Positions 41,901 through 49,285 of a DNA stretch of 64,000 nt are shown here, piece by piece. The position numbers and the translations under genes are program-made. Positions within the stretch are counted from its first letter, which is position 1. Every line of letters starts with the position of its first letter. Source of the stretch: Nocardioides sp. T2.26MG-1 (GTDB lineage: Bacteria; Actinomycetota; Actinomycetes; Propionibacteriales; Nocardioidaceae); contig NZ_CATNLZ010000023.1 in NCBI RefSeq assembly GCF_950101795.1, positions 1 to 64,000 of the forward strand. The letters are read 5' to 3'. Under the pieces are notes generated by a model. It saw only the letters and a list, made by a program, of their open reading frames with translations, searched no databases and was not told where the DNA came from.

Positions 41901-42325
41901 TGGCCCGCTCCCCGCTCGCCGCGTCGATGATCCGATCCCTCGACCTGCAGCCGCACCCCGAGGGTGGGTGGTACCGCCAGACCTGGGCGGCCCCCGAGAA
42001 CGTCACGCTGCCCGACGGCCGGGTCCGGCCGACGGCCACGCTGATCTACTTCCTGCTGCCCGCCGGGGAGTCCTCGGCCTGGCACCGGGTCGCGTCCGAC
42101 GAGGTGTGGCTGGCCCACCACGGCACGGTCGCGCTCGAGCTGGGCGGCGTGGGCGCCGTACCCGTCCTCGAGACGACCGTGGTCGTCGACCGGGACGCAC
42201 CGCAGGCCGTGGTCGCCTCCGGCACCTGGCAGCGCACGGTCCCGTCCGGGGAGGACGCGCTGGTCAGCTGCCTGGTCTCGCCGGGCTTCGACTTCGACGA
42301 CTTCGAGCTGGCCACCGATGGCTGA
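41900..42325 (+). CDS. Cupin_5 (DUF985) domain protein
   Basis: A 141-residue single-domain cupin of the DUF985 group with the typical LDLQPHPEGGWYRQTW start, the ATLIYFLLPAGESSAWHRV first cupin motif and a second strand-rich half ending in SPGFDFDDFEL. Proteins of this group are structurally known but functionally unassigned. It overlaps the following SDR gene by eight bases. Confidence 0.85.
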   Translation: MARSPLAASMIRSLDLQPHPEGGWYRQTWAAPENVTLPDGRVRPTATLIYFLLPAGESSAWHRVASDEVWLAHHGTVALELGGVGAVPVLETTVVVDRDAPQAVVASGTWQRTVPSGEDALVSCLVSPGFDFDDFELATDG

Positions 42326-43067
42326 CCGGCCGGTCACGCTGGTCACCGGCGGCACCCGCGGCATCGGCGCGGCCACCGCGCTGCGGCTCGCCCGGGACGG
42401 CCACGACCTCGTGCTCGGCTACGCCCGCGACGACCGCGCGGCCGAGGAGGCCCGGCTGGCGGCCGAGGACGCGGGCGCCCGGTGCGCCGTGGTCCGCGCC
42501 GACCTCACCGAGCCCGACGGGGTCGAGGAGCTGTTCGCCCGCGCCGCCGCGCACGGGCGGCTCACCGGGGTCGTCAACAACGCCGGCGCGACCCTGCACA
42601 TCGGGCCGCTCGCCGAGACCCCGGTCGCGGTCGTGCAGGCGACCGTCGACCTCAACCTCACCGCCGCCCTGCTGGTGGCCCGCGCGGCGGTGCGCGCGCT
42701 CGGCACGTCGTACGGCGGCCCCGGCGGCGTGCTCGTCAACGTCAGCTCGGGGGCGGCGACGCTCGGCGCACCGGGTGAGTACGTGCAGTACGCCGCCGCC
42801 AAGGCCGGGGTGGACGCGCTGACGATCGGCCTCGCGCAGGAGGTCGCCGGCGAGGGCATCCGGGTCGTCGGCGTGGCCCCGGGGATCGTGCGCACGGGCA
42901 TCCACGCCGACGCCGGGGAGCCCGGTCGGCTGGAGCGGGTCGGGCCGCTGGTGCCGCTGGGCCGTCCGGGAGAGCCCGGCGAGGTCGCCGACGCGATCGC
43001 GTGGCTGATGAGCGTCGAGGCCTCGTACGTCACCGGCACCACGCTGCGGGTGGCCGGCGGGCGCTGA
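42318..43067 (+). CDS. SDR family oxidoreductase (FabG-like)
   Basis: A 249-residue classical SDR with cofactor motif TGGTRGIG (about residues 10-17), NNAG at the fourth strand, catalytic NVSSGAA, and YAAAK as the Tyr-Lys pair. The C-terminal segment YVTGTTLRVAGGR is typical of 3-oxoacyl-ACP reductase-like members. The substrate is unknown. It is translationally linked to the upstream cupin gene. Confidence 0.88.
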   Translation: MADRPVTLVTGGTRGIGAATALRLARDGHDLVLGYARDDRAAEEARLAAEDAGARCAVVRADLTEPDGVEELFARAAAHGRLTGVVNNAGATLHIGPLAETPVAVVQATVDLNLTAALLVARAAVRALGTSYGGPGGVLVNVSSGAATLGAPGEYVQYAAAKAGVDALTIGLAQEVAGEGIRVVGVAPGIVRTGIHADAGEPGRLERVGPLVPLGRPGEPGEVADAIAWLMSVEASYVTGTTLRVAGGR

Positions 43068-43073
43068 CCGGGC

Positions 43074-43736
43074 TCAGGGCTCGATCAGCCCCGCCCGGAT
43101 CGCGTAGCGGGTCAGCTGGGTGCGGTCGCGCATGCCCAGCTTGGCGAGGATGTTGGCCCGGTGCCGCTCGACGGTCTTGACGCTGATCGTCAGGGCTGCG
43201 GCGATCTCCTTCGACGAGCTGCCCTCGGCGATCAGCTTGAGCACCTCGTCCTCGCGCTCGGTGAGGACGGTCTCGGGGACCCGCTCGCCGCGCCGCATCC
43301 GGTCCAGGTAGTCGCGCACCAGCGGGCTCATCGCGCCCGGGTAGACGAACGCCTCGCCGCGCAGCGCCGCGCGGCAGGCGCCGACCAGGTCCTCGTCGGC
43401 GGCCGACTTGAGCACGTAGCCGCTCGCGCCGACCTTGAGCGACTCGAAGAAGTACTGCTCGTTGTCGTGCATCGACAGCATCAGCATCCGGGGCGGGTCG
43501 CCGTGGGAGGTGCGCCGGGTGATCTCGCGGGCCGCCTGCAGCCCCGTCATCCGGGGCATCGCGATGTCGAGCACCACGAGGTCGAGGTCGAGGGAGCGCA
43601 CCAGCTGGACCGCCTCGGCGCCGTCGGCGGCCTCCGCGACCACCGTGAGGTCGGGCTCCTGGTCGAGGATCAGGCGCACGCCGCGCCGCACCAGCGCGTG
43701 GTCGTCGGCGAGCAGGATCCGGGCGGGGGTGCTCAC
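43074..43736 (-). CDS. NarL/LuxR family response regulator
   Basis: A 220-residue response regulator. The receiver domain has ADDHALVRRGV and the phosphoacceptor D57 in LVVLDIAM, and the lysine in GYVLKSA. The output domain is a LuxR helix-turn-helix: LTEREDEVLKLIAEGSSSKEIA, then SVKTVERHRANILAKL. It pairs with the histidine kinase whose stop codon it overlaps (GTGA). The target genes are not evident. Confidence 0.92.
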   Translation of the reverse strand: MSTPARILLADDHALVRRGVRLILDQEPDLTVVAEAADGAEAVQLVRSLDLDLVVLDIAMPRMTGLQAAREITRRTSHGDPPRMLMLSMHDNEQYFFESLKVGASGYVLKSAADEDLVGACRAALRGEAFVYPGAMSPLVRDYLDRMRRGERVPETVLTEREDEVLKLIAEGSSSKEIAAALTISVKTVERHRANILAKLGMRDRTQLTRYAIRAGLIEP

Positions 43737-44677
43737 GAGGCCGTCACCGGCACCTCGAGGCGCACGGTGGTCCCCGACGGGTCGCTGGTGACCGTGAGCT
43801 CGCCGGACGCGAGCCGGGCGCGCTCGCGCATGCCGCGCAGGCCCGCCCCCTCACGGCGTACGTCGAAGCCGTGGCCGTCGTCGGCCACGACGAGCGCGAC
43901 CCGGTCGCCGACGCGGGTCAGGGACAGCTCCACGGAGGTGGCTCCCGCGTGCCGGGCGGCGTTGGTCAGGGCCTCCTGGGCGACCCGGTAGAGCACCAGC
44001 TCGGTGTCGGGCGGCAGCGGCGGCAGGCCCGGGGTCACGACCCGGCGGACCTGGGCGCCGCTGTGCTGCGCGAAGTCGGTGGTCAACGAGGCGAGGGCGC
44101 TCGCCAGCCCCAGGTCCTCGAGCACCCCCGGCCGCAGCTGGCGCGCGACCCGGCGTACGTCGTCGAGGCCCTCGCGGGTGGTCTCGCGTAGCAGGGCGAG
44201 GTCGGCCGCCAGCTCGGCGGGGGCCCGCTGCTCGGCCCGCTTGAGCCCCAGCAGCACGACCGTGAGCCGCTGCCCGACCTCGTCGTGCAGCTCCTGGGCG
44301 ATGCGGTGCCGTTCGGCCTCCTGGGCGGCGAGCGCCTTGGCGTTGCTCGCGGACCGCTCGTCCTGGAGGCGGTCGACCATCGCGTTGAACCCCGCGACCA
44401 GCTGCCGTCCCGGGGCGCTCCGCGGGGTGGCCAGCCGGTCGGTGGGGTGAAGCGGGTCGACCGTGGCCATCTCGCGCACCACCCGGTCGACGGGTCCCAG
44501 GCTCGAGCGGAGCAGCAGCGCGTTGACCACCAGCATCGCGAGCAGCCCGACGCCCAGCACGACGACCTCGGACATCACCGGCCGCCGGGAGACGCTGAAC
44601 GGGCCGAGCACCAGCAGCGCCGCCGCGGCGACGAGCACCGCGCCGTTGATCAGCCCCACCTTCCAGAACAGCCCCAC
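43733..44677 (-). CDS. Sensor histidine kinase, NarL/DegS-type
   Basis: A 314-residue membrane sensor with two N-terminal transmembrane helices (about residues 6-27 and 36-57) and almost no extracytoplasmic loop. A HAMP-like linker (SLGPVDRVVREM) leads to a HisKA_3 phosphoacceptor domain (AERHRIAQELHDEVGQRL, His131) and an HATPase domain (VAQEALTNAARHAGA, DDGHGFD, GLRGMRERA). The small sensory part suggests that it detects a membrane or cytoplasmic cue. The GTG at 44677 follows a CAGGCT -10 box by six bases. Confidence 0.9.
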   Translation of the reverse strand: MGLFWKVGLINGAVLVAAAALLVLGPFSVSRRPVMSEVVVLGVGLLAMLVVNALLLRSSLGPVDRVVREMATVDPLHPTDRLATPRSAPGRQLVAGFNAMVDRLQDERSASNAKALAAQEAERHRIAQELHDEVGQRLTVVLLGLKRAEQRAPAELAADLALLRETTREGLDDVRRVARQLRPGVLEDLGLASALASLTTDFAQHSGAQVRRVVTPGLPPLPPDTELVLYRVAQEALTNAARHAGATSVELSLTRVGDRVALVVADDGHGFDVRREGAGLRGMRERARLASGELTVTSDPSGTTVRLEVPVTAS

Positions 44678-44689
44678 GCCGCCAGCCTG
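44677..44689 (-). promoter_or_regulatory. Leaderless-type -10 (CAGGCT) before the kinase gene
   Basis: On the minus strand CAGGCT occupies 44689-44684, followed by six bases and the GTG at 44677. A GGCACGTGTC-type palindrome lies just upstream. Confidence 0.45.
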
Positions 44690-44789
44690 ACACGTGCCAG
44701 CGCACGGCCGGGCCCGGCGCCCGGCCCGGCGGTCTGCGAGGCGCCGAAGATGGGTGGTAGCACCCATTCGGTTCCCGGCGCCGGCCCCG

Positions 44790-44802
44790 AAGACTCGAGG
44801 TA
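44790..44802 (+). promoter_or_regulatory. Leaderless-type -10 (AAGACT) before the band-7-like gene
   Basis: AAGACT at 44790-44795 is followed by six bases and the ATG at 44802. Confidence 0.4.
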
Positions 44803-45326
44803 TGACCGACACCGCTCTCCTCCTGGTCGTCGCCGGCGTCCTCCTGGCGGCCTGGGCGACCACGTGCCTGCGTCGGGTCCCGGCCGGTCAGTGGCTGGCG
44901 GCGACCCGGCGTGGAGTGGTCCGCCGCAGCCGCTCCTCGGGGCTCGCCTGGCGGCTGCCGTTCGTCGAGCGCTTCGAGCGCGACCTCGTGCACCCCCACG
45001 ACCTGCCGGTGGCGGTGCGGGCCACGACCCGCGACGGCGTGCCGGTGCTGGTGCTCGCGGACGCGATCGTCTCGATCCCGAGGCCGGCGCCCGGCTCGCG
45101 GTACGCCGACCCGTGGCCCGCGGCCGAGCTCGCCGCGGAGGAGGCCATCGCGGGCGTCGTGACCGACTGGTCCGCGGCCGGCCTCACGCAGACCGCGACC
45201 GACGCCCAGCCGCCGCTCCGGCGCGCGGTCAAGTCGCGGGTCGACCCGCTGGGGGTCGAGGTCCACGACCTCGAGCTCGTCGAGATCGGGGTCCAGCTGC
45301 CCGACGCCGGCCGTGGACCCAGCTGA
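44802..45326 (+). CDS. Short band-7/SPFH-like membrane protein
   Basis: A 174-residue protein with one N-terminal membrane helix and a region resembling a band-7 (SPFH) domain: VPAGQWLAATRRGVVRR, GLAWRLPFVERFERD, the VRATTRDGVPVLVLADAIV strand set, and VDPLGVEVHDLELVEIGV at the end. It lacks the long coiled coil of stomatin/flotillin-type proteins, so it is short for the family. Its last 14 bases overlap the antiporter start, suggesting coupled expression and perhaps joint function. Confidence 0.7.
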   Translation: MTDTALLLVVAGVLLAAWATTCLRRVPAGQWLAATRRGVVRRSRSSGLAWRLPFVERFERDLVHPHDLPVAVRATTRDGVPVLVLADAIVSIPRPAPGSRYADPWPAAELAAEEAIAGVVTDWSAAGLTQTATDAQPPLRRAVKSRVDPLGVEVHDLELVEIGVQLPDAGRGPS

Positions 45327-46833
45327 CCTCAACCTGGTCCTGCTGGCCGGAGCGGGGCTGCTCCTGGTCGCGGTGGCCGCGGTCCGGGCATCGAGCAAGG
45401 CGGGCCTGCCCAGCCTGCTGCTGTACCTCGCGATCGGCCTGGTGGTCGGCGAGGCCGGCCTCGGGCTGGAGTTCGAGGACGCGCAGCTGACCCAGGTGCT
45501 CGGCACGATCGCGCTCGCCGTCATCCTCGCCGAGGGCGGCTTCAGCACCGACTGGCGCACGGTGCGCCCGGTGGCGCCGCTCGCGGCCGTGCTCGCCACC
45601 GTGGGCGTCGGCGTCTCCGTGGTGGTCACCTCGTCGCTGGTCTACCTGCTCCTCGACGTCGACCTGCGCACCGCCGTCCTGCTCGGCGCCGTCGCCTCGT
45701 CCACCGACGCCGCCGCGGTCTTCGGCGTGCTGCGGCGGCTCCCCGTGCGCCAGCGGCTGCGGGCCACGGTCGAGGCGGAGTCCGGCTTCAACGACCCGCC
45801 GGTGATCATCCTCGTCACCGTGGTCACCTCCTCGGCGTGGACCGACGCGGACGGCCTGGGCATCCTGGGCCGGATCGGCTACCAGCTGGCCGCCGGCCTG
45901 GTCATCGGGTACGTCGTGGCGCGCGCGGCCGGGTGGCTCCTGCGGCGCAGCGCCTTCCCCGAGTCCGGGCTCTACCCGATCGCGACGCTGGCCCTGGCGT
46001 TCGTGGCGTTCGCGGTCGCCGGCCTGGTGGGCGGCAGCGGGCTGATGGCGATCTACGTCGCGGGCCTCACCCTCGGCAACGCCCACCTGCCGCACCGGTC
46101 CGCCACCGCGAGCTTCGTCGAGGGGCTGGCCTGGGTCGCCCAGATCGGGCTGTTCATCATGCTCGGGCTGCTGGCGAGCCCGGGCCGGCTGCTGGACGCG
46201 CTGCCCTACGCCCTGGTCGTCGGCGCCGCGCTGACCCTCGTCGCCCGGCCGCTGTCGGTGGTGCTGTGCGCGACGCCGTTCCGGGTGCCCTGGCGCGACC
46301 AGGCGTTCATCTCCTGGGCCGGCCTGCGCGGCGCCGTACCCATCGTGCTCGCCACGATCCCGATGAGCACCGGCCTGCCGCACGCGGAGCGGATCTTCGA
46401 CGTGGTCTTCCTGCTCGTGGTGCTCTTCACGCTGGTGCAGGGCCCGACGCTGCCCTGGGTGACCCGCCGGCTGGGCGCGGCGGTGGAGCACCAGCCGCGG
46501 CCGGTGGCGATCGAGTCCGCGCCCCTGGACACGCTCGACGCCACGCTGCTCCAGCTCACCGTCGGCCCCGGCTCGCGGCTGGCCGGCGTGGAGGTCTCCG
46601 AGCTCCGGCTGCCGCAGCCCGCGGCGGTCTCGCTGGTGCTGCGCGGCGACGAGATCTTCGCGCCGGGCCCGGACACCGTGCTGCGCATGGGCGACCACGT
46701 GCTCGTGGCCGTCGGGCGGGGCGGCCACGTCGAGGTCGAGCGCCGCCTGCACGCCGTGAGCGACCACGGACGGCTGGCGGACTGGTACTCCCGACTCCCG
46801 GCGACGACCTCCCGGAGCGTTGGCACAACCTGA
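45313..46833 (+). CDS. Potassium/proton antiporter, CPA1 (NhaP2/CvrA) type
   Basis: A 506-residue cation/proton antiporter. The N-terminal 390 residues hold about 12 helices with LAIGLVVGEAGLGLEF, ILAEGGFSTD, GAVASSTDAAAVF (containing the STDAAA motif), and the ESGFNDPPVI ion-binding helix. The C-terminal 110 residues are a TrkA_C-like domain (LTVGPGSRLAGVEVSELRLP, then MGDHVLVAVG), as in K+/H+ antiporters of the NhaP2 group. It probably controls cytoplasmic K+ and pH. Confidence 0.88.
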   Translation: MDPADLNLVLLAGAGLLLVAVAAVRASSKAGLPSLLLYLAIGLVVGEAGLGLEFEDAQLTQVLGTIALAVILAEGGFSTDWRTVRPVAPLAAVLATVGVGVSVVVTSSLVYLLLDVDLRTAVLLGAVASSTDAAAVFGVLRRLPVRQRLRATVEAESGFNDPPVIILVTVVTSSAWTDADGLGILGRIGYQLAAGLVIGYVVARAAGWLLRRSAFPESGLYPIATLALAFVAFAVAGLVGGSGLMAIYVAGLTLGNAHLPHRSATASFVEGLAWVAQIGLFIMLGLLASPGRLLDALPYALVVGAALTLVARPLSVVLCATPFRVPWRDQAFISWAGLRGAVPIVLATIPMSTGLPHAERIFDVVFLLVVLFTLVQGPTLPWVTRRLGAAVEHQPRPVAIESAPLDTLDATLLQLTVGPGSRLAGVEVSELRLPQPAAVSLVLRGDEIFAPGPDTVLRMGDHVLVAVGRGGHVEVERRLHAVSDHGRLADWYSRLPATTSRSVGTT

Positions 46834-46891
46834 CAGCGGGCCCGGCGGTCGTTGGCCGCTGTTGCCAGTGCCCGGCCCTCGGGACACTCAG

Positions 46892-46905
46892 TAGGTTCGA
46901 CGACA
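46892..46905 (+). promoter_or_regulatory. Leaderless-type -10 (TAGGTT) before carbamate kinase
   Basis: TAGGTT at 46892-46897 is followed by seven bases and the ATG at 46905. No ribosome binding site is present. Confidence 0.5.
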
Positions 46906-47852
46906 TGAGGGTCCTGCTCGCGCTCGGCGGCAACGCCATGACGAACGCCGAGGGCCGGGCCCGGCCCGAGGACCAGATCGCGGCGGCGGACGTCGCGATG
47001 GACGCGGTCGCGGGGCTGCTGGAGCGCGACGTCGAGGTGGTGATCACCCACGGCAACGGGCCGCAGGTCGGCAACCTGCTGGTGAAGAACGAGATCGCCG
47101 CGGCCGTCGTGCCGCCCGTGCCCCTGGACTGGTGCGGCGCCCAGACCCAGGCGACGCTCGGGTTCATCCTGATGAACTCCCTCGAGGCCGCGCTCGCCCG
47201 CCGCGGCGTCGAGCGCCGTACGGCGACCGTGGTCACCCGCGCGCTGGTCGCCGCCAACGACGAGGGCTTCACCCGGCCGACCAAGCCGATCGGCCGGTTC
47301 CTGCCGGCCGCGGAGGCCGCGGTGCTCATCGAGCACGGCGAGACCTGGGAGGACCGCGGCGAGAAGGGCTGGCGCCGCGTGGTCGCCTCGCCCGAGCCCC
47401 TGCGGATCGTCGACGCGCCCGCCGTCCAGGCCCTGGTCGACGCCGGCTTCGTCGTGGTCGCCAACGGCGGCGGCGGGATCCCGGTGATCCAGGACCTCGA
47501 CGGCACCCTGCACGGCGTCGAGGCCGTGATCGACAAGGACCTCGGCGCGGCGCTGCTGGCCCAGACCGTCGCCGCGGACGTGCTCGTGATCGGCACCGAC
47601 GTACCCCACGCGGTGCTGCGGTACGGCGCCCCCGACGCCGAACCGCTCGGCACGGTGACGGTCTCGCAGCTGCGGGGCTTCGCCGCCGAGGGGCACTTCG
47701 CGAGCGGGTCGATGGGCCCCAAGGTCGACGCGGCCTGCCGGTTCGTCGAGCGCGGGGGAGCGCGCGCCGTCATCACCGACCTCGCCCACATCACCCAGGC
47801 CGTCACCGGCGACGGCGGGACCGTCGTCGTCCCCGACCCCACCGGTGGTTGA
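46905..47852 (+). CDS. arcC: Carbamate kinase
   Basis: A 315-residue amino-acid-kinase-fold enzyme: GGNAM at residues 8-12, VVITHGNGPQVGNL, DWCGAQTQATLGF, RPTKPIGRF, ANGGGGIPV, AVIDKDLGAALLA, and SMGPKVDAACRFVE. It makes ATP from carbamoyl phosphate and ADP, releasing CO2 and ammonia. No arginine deiminase or ornithine transcarbamylase gene is nearby, so the carbamoyl phosphate probably comes from another reaction. The FdrA/DUF1116/DUF2877 set in this window is a suitable source, and E. coli also encodes a carbamate kinase in its fdrA operon. The stop codon lies within a palindromic repeat. Confidence 0.92.
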   Translation: MRVLLALGGNAMTNAEGRARPEDQIAAADVAMDAVAGLLERDVEVVITHGNGPQVGNLLVKNEIAAAVVPPVPLDWCGAQTQATLGFILMNSLEAALARRGVERRTATVVTRALVAANDEGFTRPTKPIGRFLPAAEAAVLIEHGETWEDRGEKGWRRVVASPEPLRIVDAPAVQALVDAGFVVVANGGGGIPVIQDLDGTLHGVEAVIDKDLGAALLAQTVAADVLVIGTDVPHAVLRYGAPDAEPLGTVTVSQLRGFAAEGHFASGSMGPKVDAACRFVERGGARAVITDLAHITQAVTGDGGTVVVPDPTGG

Positions 47853-47885
47853 GGAGGTCGCGCAGCGACCGTCTCGAAACCACCG
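47842..47885. repeat. REP-like palindrome at the arcC stop
   Basis: CCGGTGGTTGAGGAGGTCGC is followed by GCAGCGACCGTCTCGAAACCACCGG. The outer arms CCGGTGGTT and AACCACCGG match the repeats at 42-83 and in hyuA. The TGA at 47850-47852 that ends arcC is inside its left arm. Confidence 0.8.
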
Positions 47886-47903
47886 GAACCCGAAAGGACC
47901 CCC

Positions 47904-49007
47904 ATGCCCGACGCCATCGAAGTACGCAAGGTCCCGATCCACTCGGTCGCCGACGCCAGCGAGCTCGCGAAGCTCATCGACGACGGCGTCATGCAGGCCG
48001 ACCGCGTGATCGCGATCATCGGCAAGACCGAGGGCAACGGCGGGGTCAACGACTACACCCGGATCATCTCCGACCGCGCGTTCCGCGAGGTGCTGGTCGC
48101 CAAGGGCGCCCCGGCCGAGCAGGTGCGCCAGGTGCCGATCGTCTGGTCGGGCGGCACCGACGGGGTGATCAGCCCGCACGCGACGATCTTCGCGACCGTG
48201 CCGCCGTCCGAGGTGGTGCCGAGCGAGGAGCCCCGGCTGACGGTCGGCTTCGCGATGAGCGAGCCGCTGCTGCCCGAGGAGATCGGCCGCACGACGATGA
48301 TCACCAAGGTCGCCGACGCGGTGAAGGTCGCGATGTCGCGCGCCGGGATCACCGATCCCGCCGACGTCCACTACGTGCAGACCAAGACCCCGCTGCTGAC
48401 CATCCACACGATCCGCGACGCCAAGTCGCGCGGCAAGACCGTGTGGACCGAGCACACCCACGAGTCGATGGACCTCTCGAACGGCTGCACCGCGCTCGGC
48501 ATCGCGGTCGCCCTCGGCGAGATCGACATGCCCACCGACGCGGACGTCATGCACGACCGCTCGCTGTTCTCCTCCGTCGCGTCGTGCTCCTCGGGCGTCG
48601 AGCTCGACCAGGCCCAGGTGGTCGTGGTCGGCAACGCGCCGGGTGTGGGCGGGCGCTACCGGATCGGCCACGCGGTGATGGCCGACGCCCTCGACCAGGA
48701 CGGCATCTGGGACGCGATCCGCTCCGCCGGGCTCGACCTGCCCGAGCGGCCGCGCACCTCCGACCTCGACGGCCGGCTGGTCAACGTGTTCCTCAAGTGC
48801 GAGGCCTCCCAGGACGGCCAGGTCCGCGGCCGCCGCAATGCGATGCTCGACGACTCCGACGTGCACTGGCACCGGCAGATCAAGGCGGCCGTCGGCGGCG
48901 TGACCGCGGCCGTCACCGGCGACCCCGCGGTCTTCGTCTCGGTCTCCGCTGCCCACCAGGGACCCGACGGCGGCGGCCCGGTCGCCGCGATCGTCGACCT
49001 GGGCTGA
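47904..49007 (+). CDS. Ring-opening amidohydrolase (barbiturase/AtzD family)
   Basis: A 367-residue enzyme of the cyanuric acid amidohydrolase/barbiturase family, which opens cyclic amides with three Ser-Lys pairs in a threefold repeated fold. Repeat landmarks are [16 protein letters not shown] and [12 protein letters not shown] in the first unit, [11 protein letters not shown] and [13 protein letters not shown] in the second, and [12 protein letters not shown] with [17 protein letters not shown] in the third. The active serines sit in SGG, SSG and SAAHQGP. Cyanuric acid and barbiturate enzymes are hard to separate by eye. The neighbouring carbamate kinase and the uracil-type genes upstream favour barbiturase. 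Confidence 0.88.
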   Translation: MPDAIEVRKVPIHSVADASELAKLIDDGVMQADRVIAIIGKTEGNGGVNDYTRIISDRAFREVLVAKGAPAEQVRQVPIVWSGGTDGVISPHATIFATVPPSEVVPSEEPRLTVGFAMSEPLLPEEIGRTTMITKVADAVKVAMSRAGITDPADVHYVQTKTPLLTIHTIRDAKSRGKTVWTEHTHESMDLSNGCTALGIAVALGEIDMPTDADVMHDRSLFSSVASCSSGVELDQAQVVVVGNAPGVGGRYRIGHAVMADALDQDGIWDAIRSAGLDLPERPRTSDLDGRLVNVFLKCEASQDGQVRGRRNAMLDDSDVHWHRQIKAAVGGVTAAVTGDPAVFVSVSAAHQGPDGGGPVAAIVDLG

Positions 49008-49012
49008 GTGGC

Positions 49013-49128
49013 GACACGCCGGAGGGTTTCGGCTGTCAGCAGCCGAAACCCGCACGACACGCGGGGCGCCTCCGGCGTGTCGTGCGGGTTCTGGCTGCCA
49101 GCAGCCGAACCCCGCACGGCGCGTCGAC
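49013..49128. repeat. Composite nested palindromes after the barbiturase gene
   Basis: Two hairpins of the GGGTTTCGGCTG family (49024-49051, perfect 12-bp arms with TCAG loop; and 49082-49117, GTGCGGGTTCTGGCTG / CAGCCGAACCCCGCAC) are enclosed by an outer inverted repeat ACACGCCGGAGG / CCTCCGGCGTGT (49014-49025 and 49070-49081). The same hairpin family lies after moeZ at 10391-10419. Confidence 0.75.
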
Positions 49129-49190
49129 GGGACCAAGGTCAGTTAGATGAGATGTCAACCACATCAGACTGAGGACAAAGGTCCTACGAA
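49129..49190 (+). promoter_or_regulatory. Two DosR/NarL-like boxes and -10 of the pfl operon
   Basis: AGGAC-AAAG-GTCCT at 49172-49185 is a perfect 5-bp inverted repeat. GGGAC-CAAG-GTCAG at 49129-49142 is a weaker copy, centred 43 bp away. They resemble the GGGAC...GTCCC boxes bound by DosR/DevR-type regulators. A -10-like TACGAA lies at 49185-49190. Control by low oxygen or redox state would suit pyruvate formate-lyase; this is inference from motif similarity. Confidence 0.4.
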
Positions 49191-49285
49191 TTCCCGGGTC
49201 CCGCGCGGGACGATGGAGCGGTAAAGACGGGAGGACGGGCGTCGGACCCGCCCCCCGTCCCTTCACGAAGGACTCCATCGAACCC

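Noticed and set aside
46206..49136. A 976-codon minus-strand open frame across the antiporter, carbamate kinase and barbiturase genes.
   Set aside because: Same shadow pattern, opposite to three genes with complete family motifs.
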